Assembly (NCBI GenBank): GCA_013003715.1
Contig: JABDIN010000024.1
Location: forward strand, 1-64,000
Direction of reading: 5' to 3'
Source: Desulfobacteraceae bacterium
Lineage (GTDB): Bacteria > Desulfobacterota > Desulfobacteria > Desulfobacterales > Desulfosarcinaceae
Length of the DNA stretch: 64,000 nucleotides
Position 1 is the stretch's first letter; every line of letters begins with the position of its first letter. Of the stretch, positions 37,893 to 48,073 are shown one piece after another. Under the pieces are notes generated by a model. That model saw nothing but the letters and a program-made list of their open reading frames with translations, ran no database searches and was not told where the DNA came from. Both the position numbers and the translations under genes were made by a program.

Positions 37893-38205
37893 CTCCTTTT
37901 TCCCTCTCTAAATACAAAGAATATGCCAAAACATCGGCCGACTATCCGGCAGGCAATTTGGTCTTGCCGGCAGTTGATTAACAACCACGCATCAATCTGA
38001 TTTAATAGTTAAAATTATTACAAGTGATATACAGTAATAAAATGAGCTATCGTGTGATACCATCTGCAGATATATATTTGATTCCCGGAAAACCAGGATA
38101 GGTATTAAAAAGTTTTAGACTGCTATTAAATTATTTTATAGCTTTTTGAAGGGAGGTCGAGGGATTGAGAAATGGCAAAAAAGCTATTGGGATGTCAACT
38201 CCTTC
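37893..38205. other. 313-bp region upstream of the minor pilin operon
   Basis: AT-rich, no gene. It has a hairpin CCGGCA/TGCCGG at 37946-37970 and a partial sigma-54-like site at 37914-37928 on the minus strand. Confidence 0.4.
37914..37928 (-). promoter_or_regulatory. Weak sigma-54-like site before the minor pilin operon
   Basis: On the minus strand TGGCAT, five bases, TTGT resembles the TGGCAC-N5-TTGC consensus with two mismatches, one of them in the important -12 GC. The implied transcript would start about 16 bases before the first ATG, leaving room for the Shine-Dalgarno site. Confidence 0.3.
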
Positions 38206-39015
38206 TTAAAAATAGTCCACTGCATTCTTGAAGAGTTGTATGCCGGGTGTGATGCGGCCGGGTGCGGGAGACAATCCCCGACGGATCAGCTCGTTGCGGC
38301 GGGACCAGTCCGGATGGTTGGTCCAGTGGTTGAAGGCTTCGGGATGGGGCATCAATCCGAAAATCCGGCCGGTGGAATCGCATATGCCGGCGATATCGAG
38401 GATGGATCCATTGGGATTATGGGGAAATTCAAGATTGGCGGGTATCCCGTCGGCAAGTGCGTACTGAAGGACAATTTGATCATTCCCGACCAGTCGTTCG
38501 ATGGTCCGCGAATCGGCGAAAAACTTCCCCTCCCCGTGTCGTATCGGGTATTCGACCTGGTCCAGGCCCTTGGTGAATATACAGGGCGACGCCCCGTTTA
38601 CCTTAAGGGAGACCCACTGGTCCCTGTAATTACCGCAATCATTATAGGTCACGGCCACACTGCGGGTCACGTAATCCCCATCGATGCCCGGCAGGAGCCC
38701 GATATTCACCAGCGCTTGAAATCCATTGCAGATGCCGATGATCAGTTTGCCTTCGGCAATGAAGGTGCTCATCTGATCCCCGATATTGGTCTGCATGCGA
38801 ACGGATTGAATAACGCCGCCGCCATGGTCATCCCCCCAACTGAACCCGCCGATAAATGCCATGATCTGATACTTATCGAGACTTACCGAACCGTCAATCA
38901 ATGCGTTGATATGCACCCGGTCGGTATCCGCCCCGGCCTGTTCAAAAGCATAGGCGGTTTCATTGTCACAATTCAGACCATATCCGGTTAATACAAGTAC
39001 GTTGACTTTACTCAT
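38206..39015 (-). CDS. purQ: Phosphoribosylformylglycinamidine synthase, glutaminase subunit
   Basis: A 269-residue class I glutamine amidotransferase that feeds ammonia to PurL. The nucleophile Cys is in IGICNGFQALV, the nucleotide-binding loop region is FIGGFSWGDDHGGG, and the catalytic His-x-Glu is in LMPHPEAFNHW. It is slightly longer than the ~230-residue PurQ of PurS-dependent systems. The ATG overlaps the purL stop (ATGA), so the two subunits are translationally coupled. Confidence 0.93.
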   Translation of the reverse strand: MSKVNVLVLTGYGLNCDNETAYAFEQAGADTDRVHINALIDGSVSLDKYQIMAFIGGFSWGDDHGGGVIQSVRMQTNIGDQMSTFIAEGKLIIGICNGFQALVNIGLLPGIDGDYVTRSVAVTYNDCGNYRDQWVSLKVNGASPCIFTKGLDQVEYPIRHGEGKFFADSRTIERLVGNDQIVLQYALADGIPANLEFPHNPNGSILDIAGICDSTGRIFGLMPHPEAFNHWTNHPDWSRRNELIRRGLSPAPGRITPGIQLFKNAVDYF

Positions 39016-42008
39016 CTGAGATCCCTGAAGGGGTTTTGCCAGGCGTTTTTAAGCTTTTCGATGGAAAGGTTGACGATATCAGTCCCGGTAAACCCGGTGA
39101 TAACCAACTCAGGTGACGCCGTAACCTCCCCGATTCGAGCAACAGGCTGTTTTTTAAAAAGCTTCTCGAAGTGCTGTCGGTTTCGTGGATCAATGGTGAC
39201 AATGAACCGGCCCGCGGATTCCGAAAACAGCAGCGTGTCGTTGCGGCTCACATTTTCGGACGGCATCTTCGGAAGATCGATTCTCATCCCCAGGTTTCCC
39301 GCCATACCCACAATTGCCAGGTGCACGCCGAGACCTCCGCGGTAAATACCATGAACTGAGGCGGTAAGATGTTTTTTGATTGCGGTTGCCAACGCTCTGT
39401 ATAGTTCAAGCGATGACTCAGGGTTTACCTGTGGGACATTAGTGCCGATGTAATCGTAATGCGCATAGTACTCTGATCCGCCGAGTTCATTACCGGTCAT
39501 GCCCAGAATATATACGAGATCTCCGTCCAACTTGGCATCCAGTGTCTGGCAGCAGTCAATATCTTCGATCACACCCGAGGTCGAAAATTGCATTGTTTCC
39601 AGCGCGGAAACCTTCCGGGTTTCGCCGTATGGCCCTTGAAGATGACCGTCCACATACATGCTGTCCTTGCCGGACAACAGGGGTATGCCATAGGCCAGAC
39701 ACATCTCCCTGAGCGCGCGGCAGGAGCGAACCAATTGTGCCGCCTTGAACTTCCCGTTTGGATTGGTACGCGGGTTGTATTGAATATTGGGCCAGCAAAA
39801 ATTGTCAACTCCGCCGATCTCTTCAGGGTCGGCCCCCACACTGATCAGCCGTCTGTATGCTTCGTCAATGGTACAGGTGGTCATATGATAGGCATCGATG
39901 GCGGCATACATGGGGATTATCGCTTGAGAAAATGCCAGACCCCGCTCGGATTCCAATACGGGCCGTATGACCGAAGCATCGCTGTTGACATCCCGTCCCG
40001 CACCCACCAGAGGTTTGATCACACTGGTGCCTTGGACTTCATGGTCGTATTGACGGGTGATCCATTCCGTGGAGCAGATATTGGGGCGCGACAATATGTC
40101 CAACAGGAGTGAATTATAATCCGTGGGCTCGGAAATAACTGGTTCGACCAGTCCCCGTTGTTCGGGTGGAATCCATTCCGCATCGAATTCCCATTGGGGG
40201 AAACCGGTTTGCAACAAATCAATGTCGACATAAGCACAGGTGGTTCCCCCATAGGTGATGTGCAATTTCCCCGAATCCGTATACTCGCCGATGACCGTAC
40301 TTTCAACAGCATGCCGCCTGGACAGGGTCAGGAATTGATCCAGATGCTCAGGCGCCACGGCAATGGTCATTCGTTCCTGGGACTCGGAAATCCATATCTC
40401 CCATTGATCAAGTCCATCATACTTTAAGGGGATACTTTCCAATTCGATGCGACACCCGTTAGAGAACCTGGCGGATTCGCCCACAGAAGAGGACAGTCCA
40501 CCGCCCCCATTATCCGTGATAAATCGAATAAGGCCGGAATCCCGGGCTTCCAGGAGGAAATCATGCATTTTTTTCTGAGTATACGGATCACCGATTTGAA
40601 CATGTCCTGCGGGTGTGGTCTCCGAAAAGGTCTCCGATGACGCCGTAACACCATGAATACCATCCTTGCCCACCCGGCCGCCGCTCATGATCACGAGATC
40701 CCCGGGAACGATGTGTTTTTGGTCCGAGGGTTCATCGTCTACAATGGCCGGCATGATGCCAAGGGCCGTCACAAATACCAGGCATTTCCCCAGATACCCG
40801 TGATGAAACAGGACCTGGCCGAAGGTGGTGGGAATGCCGCTTTTGTTGCCACCGTCGCGAACCCCTTCGATCACACCATCCAATAGACGGCGCGGATGAA
40901 GACGCGGTTTCAGATCTCCTTTATAATCCCTTGGTCCCACACAAAACCCGTAGCTGCCCATGATAAGCTTGGAGCCCTTTCCCGTGCCCATGGGATCACG
41001 GTATATTCCGACGATACCAGTGATGGCGCCGCCGTAGGCCTCCATATTCGATGGAGAATTGTGCGTTTCGCCGGTGATCACATAGTAATGATCATCATCG
41101 AAGCGCCCCACCCCGGCGTTATCCCAAAGCACTGAAATGACCCATGGTTTTTCCGCCTTCAATGACAATGTGGGGGTCTGGATATAGGTCTTGAACAGAT
41201 CATCAACCACTTCAACGGCATCAGGGCCGGCTTCGGTATACCTGAACAGGCCGCCGAAGGTATTATGGTTGCAATGATCGCTGCGGCCTTGTGATATATA
41301 CTCCAACTCCACGTCCGTTGGATCGGAAAGTCCCACGGTCGCGCGCTGATCCTGAACCGACTGTTTTAAAAAATACCGTCGGATGGTAGAGATATCATTG
41401 GGATGCAGCGCCAGATTGCGGTCTTTGCTGAGCGCCAGCAGGGTACGGTCACTGTCGATGGGGATGGTGGTTACCGTGGGCACATGGTTCAATTGGACCT
41501 TCGGTACAATATATCCGATGCCTTCCCCGGGATCCCACTCCGCTCCGGAAAAGATTTTCCATTGTTGAATGATGTCATTGGCCAACAACTCGCCGGCAAT
41601 GGTATCCATATGCGCGTGGGTCAATCCGTCGCCGGATATACAATATCGCTTCGAGGTATAGACCGCTTCCCCCGGTTTCAATGCCGAATGCAAAAAATCT
41701 TCGATGGCCTCAACCGCCGTACTTCCGGCGTTGTCCTTAACACCAGGCCGGTATCCCACCCAGATACACCATTGAAAGTCGATGTCCAGAGACGCCAGCG
41801 ATGAGACTTGCGTGACCGGATTTGTGAATATCCGGGTGCGCAGCATCTCCACCTGATCAATGGATAAATCGGCATCGATGGTCAGAATGTGTACGGTCCG
41901 GATAGCGGCAGATTGAATACCAAAGTAGTCGACGGCTTTCTGTCGAATACCTTCGCCTTCGGCATCAAACAGTTCAGGTTTCAGTGTAATTTCGATTCGG
42001 TTCGGCAT
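39012..42008 (-). CDS. purL: Phosphoribosylformylglycinamidine synthase, PurS-PurL fusion
   Basis: A 998-residue ATP-dependent synthase in purine biosynthesis, converting FGAR to FGAM with ammonia from PurQ. Residues 1-170 contain two PurS-like repeats (for example NRIEITLKPELFDAEGE and the region near VYTSKRYCISGD); the PurL body follows, with GETHNSPSNMEAYGGA and the Gly-rich GTGKGSKLIMGSYG, then a second half with DNGGGGLSSSVGE. The large separate PurL (over 1200 with fused glutaminase) is not used here; PurQ is a separate gene. The ATG at 42008 is chosen by family alignment; a TTG at 42026 is possible and neither has a good ribosome site. Confidence 0.9.
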   Translation of the reverse strand: MPNRIEITLKPELFDAEGEGIRQKAVDYFGIQSAAIRTVHILTIDADLSIDQVEMLRTRIFTNPVTQVSSLASLDIDFQWCIWVGYRPGVKDNAGSTAVEAIEDFLHSALKPGEAVYTSKRYCISGDGLTHAHMDTIAGELLANDIIQQWKIFSGAEWDPGEGIGYIVPKVQLNHVPTVTTIPIDSDRTLLALSKDRNLALHPNDISTIRRYFLKQSVQDQRATVGLSDPTDVELEYISQGRSDHCNHNTFGGLFRYTEAGPDAVEVVDDLFKTYIQTPTLSLKAEKPWVISVLWDNAGVGRFDDDHYYVITGETHNSPSNMEAYGGAITGIVGIYRDPMGTGKGSKLIMGSYGFCVGPRDYKGDLKPRLHPRRLLDGVIEGVRDGGNKSGIPTTFGQVLFHHGYLGKCLVFVTALGIMPAIVDDEPSDQKHIVPGDLVIMSGGRVGKDGIHGVTASSETFSETTPAGHVQIGDPYTQKKMHDFLLEARDSGLIRFITDNGGGGLSSSVGESARFSNGCRIELESIPLKYDGLDQWEIWISESQERMTIAVAPEHLDQFLTLSRRHAVESTVIGEYTDSGKLHITYGGTTCAYVDIDLLQTGFPQWEFDAEWIPPEQRGLVEPVISEPTDYNSLLLDILSRPNICSTEWITRQYDHEVQGTSVIKPLVGAGRDVNSDASVIRPVLESERGLAFSQAIIPMYAAIDAYHMTTCTIDEAYRRLISVGADPEEIGGVDNFCWPNIQYNPRTNPNGKFKAAQLVRSCRALREMCLAYGIPLLSGKDSMYVDGHLQGPYGETRKVSALETMQFSTSGVIEDIDCCQTLDAKLDGDLVYILGMTGNELGGSEYYAHYDYIGTNVPQVNPESSLELYRALATAIKKHLTASVHGIYRGGLGVHLAIVGMAGNLGMRIDLPKMPSENVSRNDTLLFSESAGRFIVTIDPRNRQHFEKLFKKQPVARIGEVTASPELVITGFTGTDIVNLSIEKLKNAWQNPFRDLR

Positions 42009-42081
42009 AATGGCAGTAGGTATCAATTCCCCTGTTCAATGTCAAAATGATTTGCATGGCTCAGGAGTCGGGGGATGGACG

Positions 42082-43149
42082 CTAATTAAAGAAGATGCGC
42101 GTTATATCGTTGTAGAAAACAAAAATCATGAGCAGGATCAGAATAAAAATTCCGGCCTGCTGGGCGATTTCACGCATTCTTGTATTGACCGGTCTTCCGA
42201 TGATGGCTTCAATGAGAAAAAACAGCAGATGGCCGCCATCGAGAACGGGAATGGGCATAAAATTCAATATGGCCAGATTGATACTGAGAAGAGCGATGAA
42301 AAAAATGAGATTTCCGGCCCCTTCTTTTGCCTGCTGACCGGCCATTTCGGCGATCATGAGCGGTCCGCCTAATGTATTGGAGGAAATCCGGCCTTGAATG
42401 AGTTTGACGATACTGAGGATGGTCAGTTTTGTTATTTCATATGTTTGCGCGCCACCTTCCACAATTGCCTCAAGGGGGTTCAGTGATTTAGAGATCACAT
42501 CACTGCCGGAGTTGACACCGATGACATAGCGGTCCACATCTTCTCCGAATATATTTTTTGATGTAATCAATTCGGGTGTAACGGATGTTTCAAATATGTC
42601 ACCATTGCGTCGAACGGTGATGACCAAAGGGTCTCCACCGGATTGGGTGATGAGGGCCGCCATGGCTTCCCAGGTTTCAACCGGAACCTTATTGATGGCT
42701 GCAATGGCATCGCCTTTTTGTATCCCGCTTTCATAGGCCGGCGAGGCTGTTTTCACGTCTCCAACCGTGGGTTTCAAAATAAACTTACCATAGAACAGAG
42801 AGAGGCCGCAGAAAATGATGAACGCCAGAAACAAGTTAAACAGAGGTCCGGCGGCGACGATGCAGATACGTTTGAAAACATGTTTATGGGTGAACGATAT
42901 CGGTATCAGTTCCGGTTCCAGATCGGCATCCGGTTCATCCCCTACCAATTTGACGAATCCACCGAGCGGGATCGCTGACACCCGGTAGTCCGTTATGCCG
43001 ATCTTTTTTCCGAACAGGCGTGGCCCGAATCCCAAGGAAAATTTTTCGACGCCGACGCCAAACAACCGGGCGATCAGGAAATGACCGAGTTCATGAAAAA
43101 AAATCAATACGCCAAGCACAACGATAAAAGCTATTAAACTGGTACCCAT
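42082..43149 (-). CDS. rseP: RseP-like site-2 metalloprotease (M50)
   Basis: A 355-residue intramembrane protease. The first membrane segment holds the zinc motif HELGHFLIARLFGV, the PDZ domain covers about 115-200 (SPAYESGIQKGDAIAAINKVPV), and the last segment has the third zinc ligand region MPIPVLDGGHLLF. Only one PDZ domain is evident, against two in E. coli RseP. It cleaves membrane anchors of anti-sigma factors and remnant signal peptides. The ATG at 43149 with GGGA six bases upstream is preferred over 43161. It follows dxr in the conserved order. Confidence 0.93.
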   Translation of the reverse strand: MGTSLIAFIVVLGVLIFFHELGHFLIARLFGVGVEKFSLGFGPRLFGKKIGITDYRVSAIPLGGFVKLVGDEPDADLEPELIPISFTHKHVFKRICIVAAGPLFNLFLAFIIFCGLSLFYGKFILKPTVGDVKTASPAYESGIQKGDAIAAINKVPVETWEAMAALITQSGGDPLVITVRRNGDIFETSVTPELITSKNIFGEDVDRYVIGVNSGSDVISKSLNPLEAIVEGGAQTYEITKLTILSIVKLIQGRISSNTLGGPLMIAEMAGQQAKEGAGNLIFFIALLSINLAILNFMPIPVLDGGHLLFFLIEAIIGRPVNTRMREIAQQAGIFILILLMIFVFYNDITRIFFN

Positions 43150-43216
43150 TTTGTATCCCATCCTTCAGACGAAATCGGTTCGTTTGCGGTTACATGTCCG
43201 GATTAGTCTGTCTATT

Positions 43217-44386
43217 TTATTGGTTAGCACAATTGGGCCTTGGATTGCTCAGCGTTTTCATTCTTGCCCACGTATCGGCCTTCAATATCGCGTCAAGACC
43301 GGGATTCTCCACAATCTCATGTTGCGCCATGGCCCCCTTGACCAGATGATAAATGTCCGTATAATGAATTTTTCGATCCAATAACGCCTGAACCGCCACT
43401 TCATTGGCGGCATTGAGCACCGCAGGCATGGTTCCACCCGCTCCACAGGCATCAAATGCAAGTTGAAGGCATGGAAATCTTTTTATATCCGGTGGCTCGA
43501 ATGTTAAGGCGCCGATGCGGTTGAATGCCGGCAAGGGTTGACCCAACGGCAGTCTTTCCGGATATGATAAACCATAGGCAATGGCGCCTTTCATATCCGG
43601 GATCCCCATTTGAGCCATTATGGAACCATCTCGATACGCCACCATGGAATGCACGATGGATTGGGGATGAATCACAACTTCAATCTGATCTACCGGAATG
43701 TCGAACAGCCATCTGGCTTCGATAATTTCAAGACCTTTGTTCATCAGAGTGGAAGAATCGATGCTGATTTTCTTCCCCATTTCCCAATTGGGGTGGTCGA
43801 GGGCGTCCTCGGGCTTGATGTCACCAAAGGTATCCGCTGGCCGACGCAAAAACGGACCACCGGAAGCTGTCAGCAGAATTTTGTCGATATCCCGGCGCCG
43901 GTGACCGATCATGCTCTGAAAAATGGCGCTGTGTTCGCTGTCCACAGGGACAATGCGAACATTATGCCGTTGGGCAGCCGCCATCACCAGATTACCGGCC
44001 ATGACCAGTGTTTCCTTGTTGGCAAGGGCGATATCCTTGCCCGCTTCAATCGCGGCCAGGGTAGGCACCAGACCCGCTGCCCCGACCATGGCGCTTAAAA
44101 CCATTTCCACTTTCGCATGAACCACCGCGGCGTTGTAGCCCTGGGGTCCATATCGTATTTTAATTGCCGGACCGCCGCCCATCAGCTTCTCAAGCCTGCC
44201 TGCCGCCTGTTCGTCGAAAACCACCGCCATTTCAGGTCTGAACATGCGGATTTGTTCGCTGAGTCTTTCAACACTATGTTTAGCGGTGAGCGCAACGACC
44301 TTGAACTGATCCGGAAATTGCTTAACGACACTTAAGGCGTTCCGGCCTATAGATCCGGTGGATCCGAGTATAGACAAATATTTCAT
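43217..44386 (-). CDS. dxr: 1-deoxy-D-xylulose-5-phosphate reductoisomerase
   Basis: A 389-residue enzyme (IspC) forming MEP in the non-mevalonate isoprenoid pathway. The NADPH loop GSTGSIGRNAL is at the N-terminus. The metal- and substrate-binding motifs VDSEHSAIFQ, TASGGPF and SSTLMNKGLE are intact. It lies between cdsA and rseP, the standard order. Isoprenoid units made here feed UppS, encoded two genes upstream. Confidence 0.96.
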   Translation of the reverse strand: MKYLSILGSTGSIGRNALSVVKQFPDQFKVVALTAKHSVERLSEQIRMFRPEMAVVFDEQAAGRLEKLMGGGPAIKIRYGPQGYNAAVVHAKVEMVLSAMVGAAGLVPTLAAIEAGKDIALANKETLVMAGNLVMAAAQRHNVRIVPVDSEHSAIFQSMIGHRRRDIDKILLTASGGPFLRRPADTFGDIKPEDALDHPNWEMGKKISIDSSTLMNKGLEIIEARWLFDIPVDQIEVVIHPQSIVHSMVAYRDGSIMAQMGIPDMKGAIAYGLSYPERLPLGQPLPAFNRIGALTFEPPDIKRFPCLQLAFDACGAGGTMPAVLNAANEVAVQALLDRKIHYTDIYHLVKGAMAQHEIVENPGLDAILKADTWARMKTLSNPRPNCANQ

Positions 44387-44428
44387 CTGCTTAAGTATTC
44401 ATCAACGATATTATCCATTAAAAATCAA

Positions 44429-45238
44429 TTACAATATATGACCCAATAAAAAATAGGCAAGTGGCGTTGCGAACAGGAGCGCATCGATTCGATCCAACAT
44501 GCCGCCATGTCCGGGGAGAATCGTACCGGAATCCTTGATGCCGGCTGAACGCTTTAAAATCGATTCGAACAAATCACCGGCTTGACCGGCCATGCCGACC
44601 AGGATGGAAAAAACAAGCGCGTCGGCCACCGAAAGCGTGTTCAGAAAAAGGACTTTGAATATCAACCCGATTGCGATACTGCCGCAAATCCCCCCCACGG
44701 CTCCCTCTATTGTTTTTTTGGGACTTGCGGCCGGCCACAGCTTGTGTTTACCGAAGTAACTCCCCACGTACAGGGCAACCGTATCACCAAGGGCCACCAG
44801 ACATAGTATATAAAAAATCCAGCTGATACCATGGGGGGTATTATAGATTAATATCAAGAAGGAAAGAGATGTCGGGATGTAAACCACCCCCATCAATTGC
44901 CGCGGGATCATATCGGTCGCAGCGGGCTCATATTTGAACAGGATGACGCCCATAAGGCCGCAAATAACAAAATTCCCGGTTATGATGGTCAACAGATAAT
45001 CAATATTCGAAAAATAAGCGGAAAGGATAATAAGCGAGGCACTCACATAGGTCAGGCCGGAGAACCATCGTTTTGCGAGATGGTGACATGGTTTGAATGT
45101 AAAGGTGAGGTATTCATACACACCGATGAGGCCGGCACCCCAGATCAACAGGGAAATTAACGCCTTTCCCCCATAGTTGATAATTGCGAAAATGATGGGA
45201 ACAGCTATTATTCCGGTTATCCACCGTTTTAAATGCAT
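44429..45238 (-). CDS. cdsA: Phosphatidate cytidylyltransferase
   Basis: A 269-residue membrane enzyme making CDP-diacylglycerol for phospholipid synthesis. Several hydrophobic segments cover most of the length. The signature near the C-terminus, from SILKRSAGIKDSGTILPGHG through MLDRIDALL, is complete. It is located between uppS and dxr. Confidence 0.94.
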   Translation of the reverse strand: MHLKRWITGIIAVPIIFAIINYGGKALISLLIWGAGLIGVYEYLTFTFKPCHHLAKRWFSGLTYVSASLIILSAYFSNIDYLLTIITGNFVICGLMGVILFKYEPAATDMIPRQLMGVVYIPTSLSFLILIYNTPHGISWIFYILCLVALGDTVALYVGSYFGKHKLWPAASPKKTIEGAVGGICGSIAIGLIFKVLFLNTLSVADALVFSILVGMAGQAGDLFESILKRSAGIKDSGTILPGHGGMLDRIDALLFATPLAYFLLGHIL

Positions 45239-45322
45239 TGATTTAACAAAAATTCATCATTGGGTGGTATAATACCGATAACCACAAACTGTTATTATCA
45301 GCCACGGGGTAAGAGCCGTTTT

Positions 45323-46075
45323 TTACGTTTCCAGTACACGGCCAAAGCGTCGTTCACGATTTTGAAATTGAGTTATAATGGATATAAACTCTGTTTCCGA
45401 AAAATCCGGCCAAAGCGTATCCGTGACGAGGAACTCCGAATAGGCTATTTGCCAGAGCAGAAAATTACTGAGCCGCATTTCACCGCTGGTTCGGATGAGC
45501 AGGTCAGGATCCGCCATATCGCGGGTATACAGATGGTCGACAATGGTTTCCTCAGTAATATCCTTTGGGGTCAACTCCCCATCGGCAACTCGGGTGCCGA
45601 TCTTACGGACCATTTCCACAATTTCGCTTCTTCCGCCATAGCTCAGCGCCAGATTCAACAGCATTCCGTCATTATCTTGGGTCGAAGCCTTCACCCTGGT
45701 TAGCACGGTACGTACATTTTGGGGCAACCGCTGTGTCTGACCAATGGTGTTCAACCGGATATTCTTCTCAAGCAGCTCCTTTTCTTCGCTGTCTAAAAAC
45801 CGTTTGAGAAGCCCCATGAGCGCAGTGACCTCAGCCTTGGGCCGTAGCCAGTTTTCCGTGGAGAATGCGTATAGGGTAAGGATTTTAATGCCGAGCTTAC
45901 GGCAACAGCGAACGATGGCGCGAACCGTATCGGCACCTTTTTCATGGCCTTTGATGCGATTCATGAGCCGTTTTTTTGCCCAACGGCCGTTTCCATCCAT
46001 AATAATGGCCACATGGGAAGGAATTTTTGCTGGATCCAAATTTATATCATCAAAAGATAAACCGTTAGAATTCAA
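45323..46075 (-). CDS. uppS: Isoprenyl transferase (undecaprenyl diphosphate synthase)
   Basis: A cis-prenyltransferase making the C55 lipid carrier for cell wall synthesis. The start of the fold, [16 protein letters not shown], carries the catalytic Asp. Later motifs are [26 protein letters not shown] and [19 protein letters not shown]. No ATG lies before the fold; I chose TTG at 46075, which overlaps the 3' end of frr by 11 bases (250 residues). TTG at 46111 (262 residues) is the alternative. Assignment of the product length (C55) is by family. Confidence 0.92.
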   Translation of the reverse strand: MNSNGLSFDDINLDPAKIPSHVAIIMDGNGRWAKKRLMNRIKGHEKGADTVRAIVRCCRKLGIKILTLYAFSTENWLRPKAEVTALMGLLKRFLDSEEKELLEKNIRLNTIGQTQRLPQNVRTVLTRVKASTQDNDGMLLNLALSYGGRSEIVEMVRKIGTRVADGELTPKDITEETIVDHLYTRDMADPDLLIRTSGEMRLSNFLLWQIAYSEFLVTDTLWPDFSETEFISIITQFQNRERRFGRVLET

Positions 46076-46622
46076 GGATTTCTTTCTCTTTTTCTTTGTA
46101 GGTATCGTCAATCTTTTTGATATAATCGTCGGTTATCTTTTGAATTTGGTCCTGGGCCTTGAACGCATCGTCTTCGGAAATATCCCCCTCTTTTTTCAAT
46201 CCCTTTAAAAACTCATTGGAATCACGCCGGATGTTGCGGATTGCCACTTTATGCTCTTCGCACATTTTATTGACGACTTTCACGAGATCCTTCCGGCGTT
46301 CTTCTGTCAGCGGTGGAATAGAGATACGTACAACCTTCCCGTCGTTGGAAGGAGTGAGTCCAAGATCGGATTTCAGAATCGCTTTTTCAATTTCTTTGAT
46401 GGCGGAAACATCCCATGGCTGGATCAGAATCAACCGGCTTTCCGGAACGGACAATGAAGCCATTTGATTGAGGGGTGTGGGGGTTCCATAATAGTCCGCG
46501 GATATACCATCCAAAAGCGACAGGGAGGCACGACCCGTACGAACACGCTTAAGCTCGTTTTTGAGCGCTGTAATGGTCTTCGCCATACGGTCTTTGGTTT
46601 CTTGAAAGGTTTCCTCAATCAT
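46065..46622 (-). CDS. frr: Ribosome recycling factor
   Basis: A 185-residue factor that splits post-termination ribosomes with EF-G. The three-helix bundle shows [35 protein letters not shown] in the beta domain, and [15 protein letters not shown]. The length is canonical. It lies 130 bases downstream of pyrH and overlaps the start of uppS. Confidence 0.96.
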   Translation of the reverse strand: MIEETFQETKDRMAKTITALKNELKRVRTGRASLSLLDGISADYYGTPTPLNQMASLSVPESRLILIQPWDVSAIKEIEKAILKSDLGLTPSNDGKVVRISIPPLTEERRKDLVKVVNKMCEEHKVAIRNIRRDSNEFLKGLKKEGDISEDDAFKAQDQIQKITDDYIKKIDDTYKEKEKEILEF

Positions 46623-46752
46623 CGTCGTTCACCTTCATTAAAATGATTTTGAATGATCCGGTTCAAAAATAGTACCAATTTCTTTATGGTAAAACCAATG
46701 GGCATCTGAAGAATCCGGTCGATTGAGACCGGTAAATCCTGCCCGCCCGAAT

Positions 46753-47469
46753 TTAATGGGAAATACGGGTTCCTACAAATTCACCGCGGGCTACTTTGCT
46801 GATATTGCCTTCCCCCTTGAGGTTGAACACCACCAGGGGAAGATGGTTGTCCATTGCCAGGGAGATCGCCGTCATGTCCATTACCTTCAGCTGGCGTTCG
46901 AGCACGGACATGTATTTGATCGACTTGATGAAATTGGCGCCCTCCACCTTTTCCGGGTCCGCATCATAAAGTCCATCCACCTTCGTGGCTTTTAAAAGTA
47001 CATCGGCATGCACTTCCTGGGCTCTGAGAACGGCAGCCGTATCCGTGGTAAAATACGGGTTTCCGGTGCCGGCGGCAAATATTACCACCCTTCCCTTCTC
47101 AAGATGCCTCAGTGCCCGACGAAGGATGTAGGGTTCGGCGACCTCATGCATGGAAATGGCGGTTTGGACACGGGTCTGGATGCCCATCTTCTCCAGAGCA
47201 TCCTGAAGCGCCAGACTGTTAATCACAGTGGCCAGCATGCCCATGTGGTCGGCGGATGTTCTCTCCATGCCGAACGAGGATGCTTTTACTCCCCTGAAAA
47301 TATTTCCCCCGCCAACCACGATGGCCAATTCCACGCCAAGCTCAATAACATTTTTCACTTCACCGGCGACATAAGATAGCATCTCCGGACTGATGCCGAA
47401 GCCTTGATCACCCATCAGGGCCTCACCACTGAGCTTGAGCATAATTCGTCTGTATTGAAGATCCGACAA
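46753..47469 (-). CDS. pyrH: Uridylate kinase
   Basis: A 238-residue UMP kinase of the amino-acid-kinase fold. The start [12 protein letters not shown] is standard, with [31 protein letters not shown] and [14 protein letters not shown] following. The start is TTG at 47469, with GGAG about nine bases upstream; the next in-frame Met would cut into the conserved first strand. Two bases separate it from the tsf stop, so coupling with tsf is likely. Confidence 0.94.
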   Translation of the reverse strand: MSDLQYRRIMLKLSGEALMGDQGFGISPEMLSYVAGEVKNVIELGVELAIVVGGGNIFRGVKASSFGMERTSADHMGMLATVINSLALQDALEKMGIQTRVQTAISMHEVAEPYILRRALRHLEKGRVVIFAAGTGNPYFTTDTAAVLRAQEVHADVLLKATKVDGLYDADPEKVEGANFIKSIKYMSVLERQLKVMDMTAISLAMDNHLPLVVFNLKGEGNISKVARGEFVGTRISH

Positions 47470-47471
47470 TA

Positions 47472-48071
47472 TTAGTCCGCTCCTATCTGGAATCTGGCAA
47501 ATCGGTTTATCTGTATTTTTTCACCGGTTTTACCGATGATTTCGGTGAGATAATCCGCTATGGATTTATCGGGATCCCGCACGTACTGCTGGTTCATCAG
47601 ACAAGATTCCTTGTAGAATTTATTGAGTTTCCCCTCGGCAATCTTATCGACCATTTTTTCGGGTTTTCCCATTTCCATCGCCTGTGCACGATAGATTTCT
47701 TTTTCTCTCTCGATGACATCCTGTGGAACATCTTCGGGCGTGATACTCACCGGGTTGGTCGCAGCAATGTGCATGGCGATATTTCTGGTAAAGTCCAAAA
47801 AGTCATCGGTTTTGGCCACAAAATCCGTTTCGCAATTGACTTCAACCAACACACCGATTTTCCCACCCATGTGGATATAGGATTGAATGGTTCCTTCAGA
47901 AGTGGCTCTATCAGCACGTTTAGCTGCCGTTGCCAGACCTTTTGTTCTCAGATAGTCAACGGCTTTTTCCATATCGCCATCACACTCTTTAAGTGCGGTT
48001 TTACAGTCCATTATCCCGGCACCGGACTTACTCCGGAGCTCTTTAACCATGCCTGCACTGATGGTTGTCAT
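47472..48071 (-). CDS. tsf: Elongation factor Ts, short form
   Basis: A 199-residue nucleotide exchange factor for EF-Tu. The N-terminal UBA-like domain [19 protein letters not shown] and the [10 protein letters not shown] motif that contacts EF-Tu are present. The C-terminal region ends in [16 protein letters not shown]. coli EF-Ts is 283 residues; this form lacks one of the two core subdomains, as in Thermus and several other phyla. It lies two bases downstream of rpsB. Confidence 0.95.
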   Translation of the reverse strand: MTTISAGMVKELRSKSGAGIMDCKTALKECDGDMEKAVDYLRTKGLATAAKRADRATSEGTIQSYIHMGGKIGVLVEVNCETDFVAKTDDFLDFTRNIAMHIAATNPVSITPEDVPQDVIEREKEIYRAQAMEMGKPEKMVDKIAEGKLNKFYKESCLMNQQYVRDPDKSIADYLTEIIGKTGEKIQINRFARFQIGAD

Positions 48072-48073
48072 AG

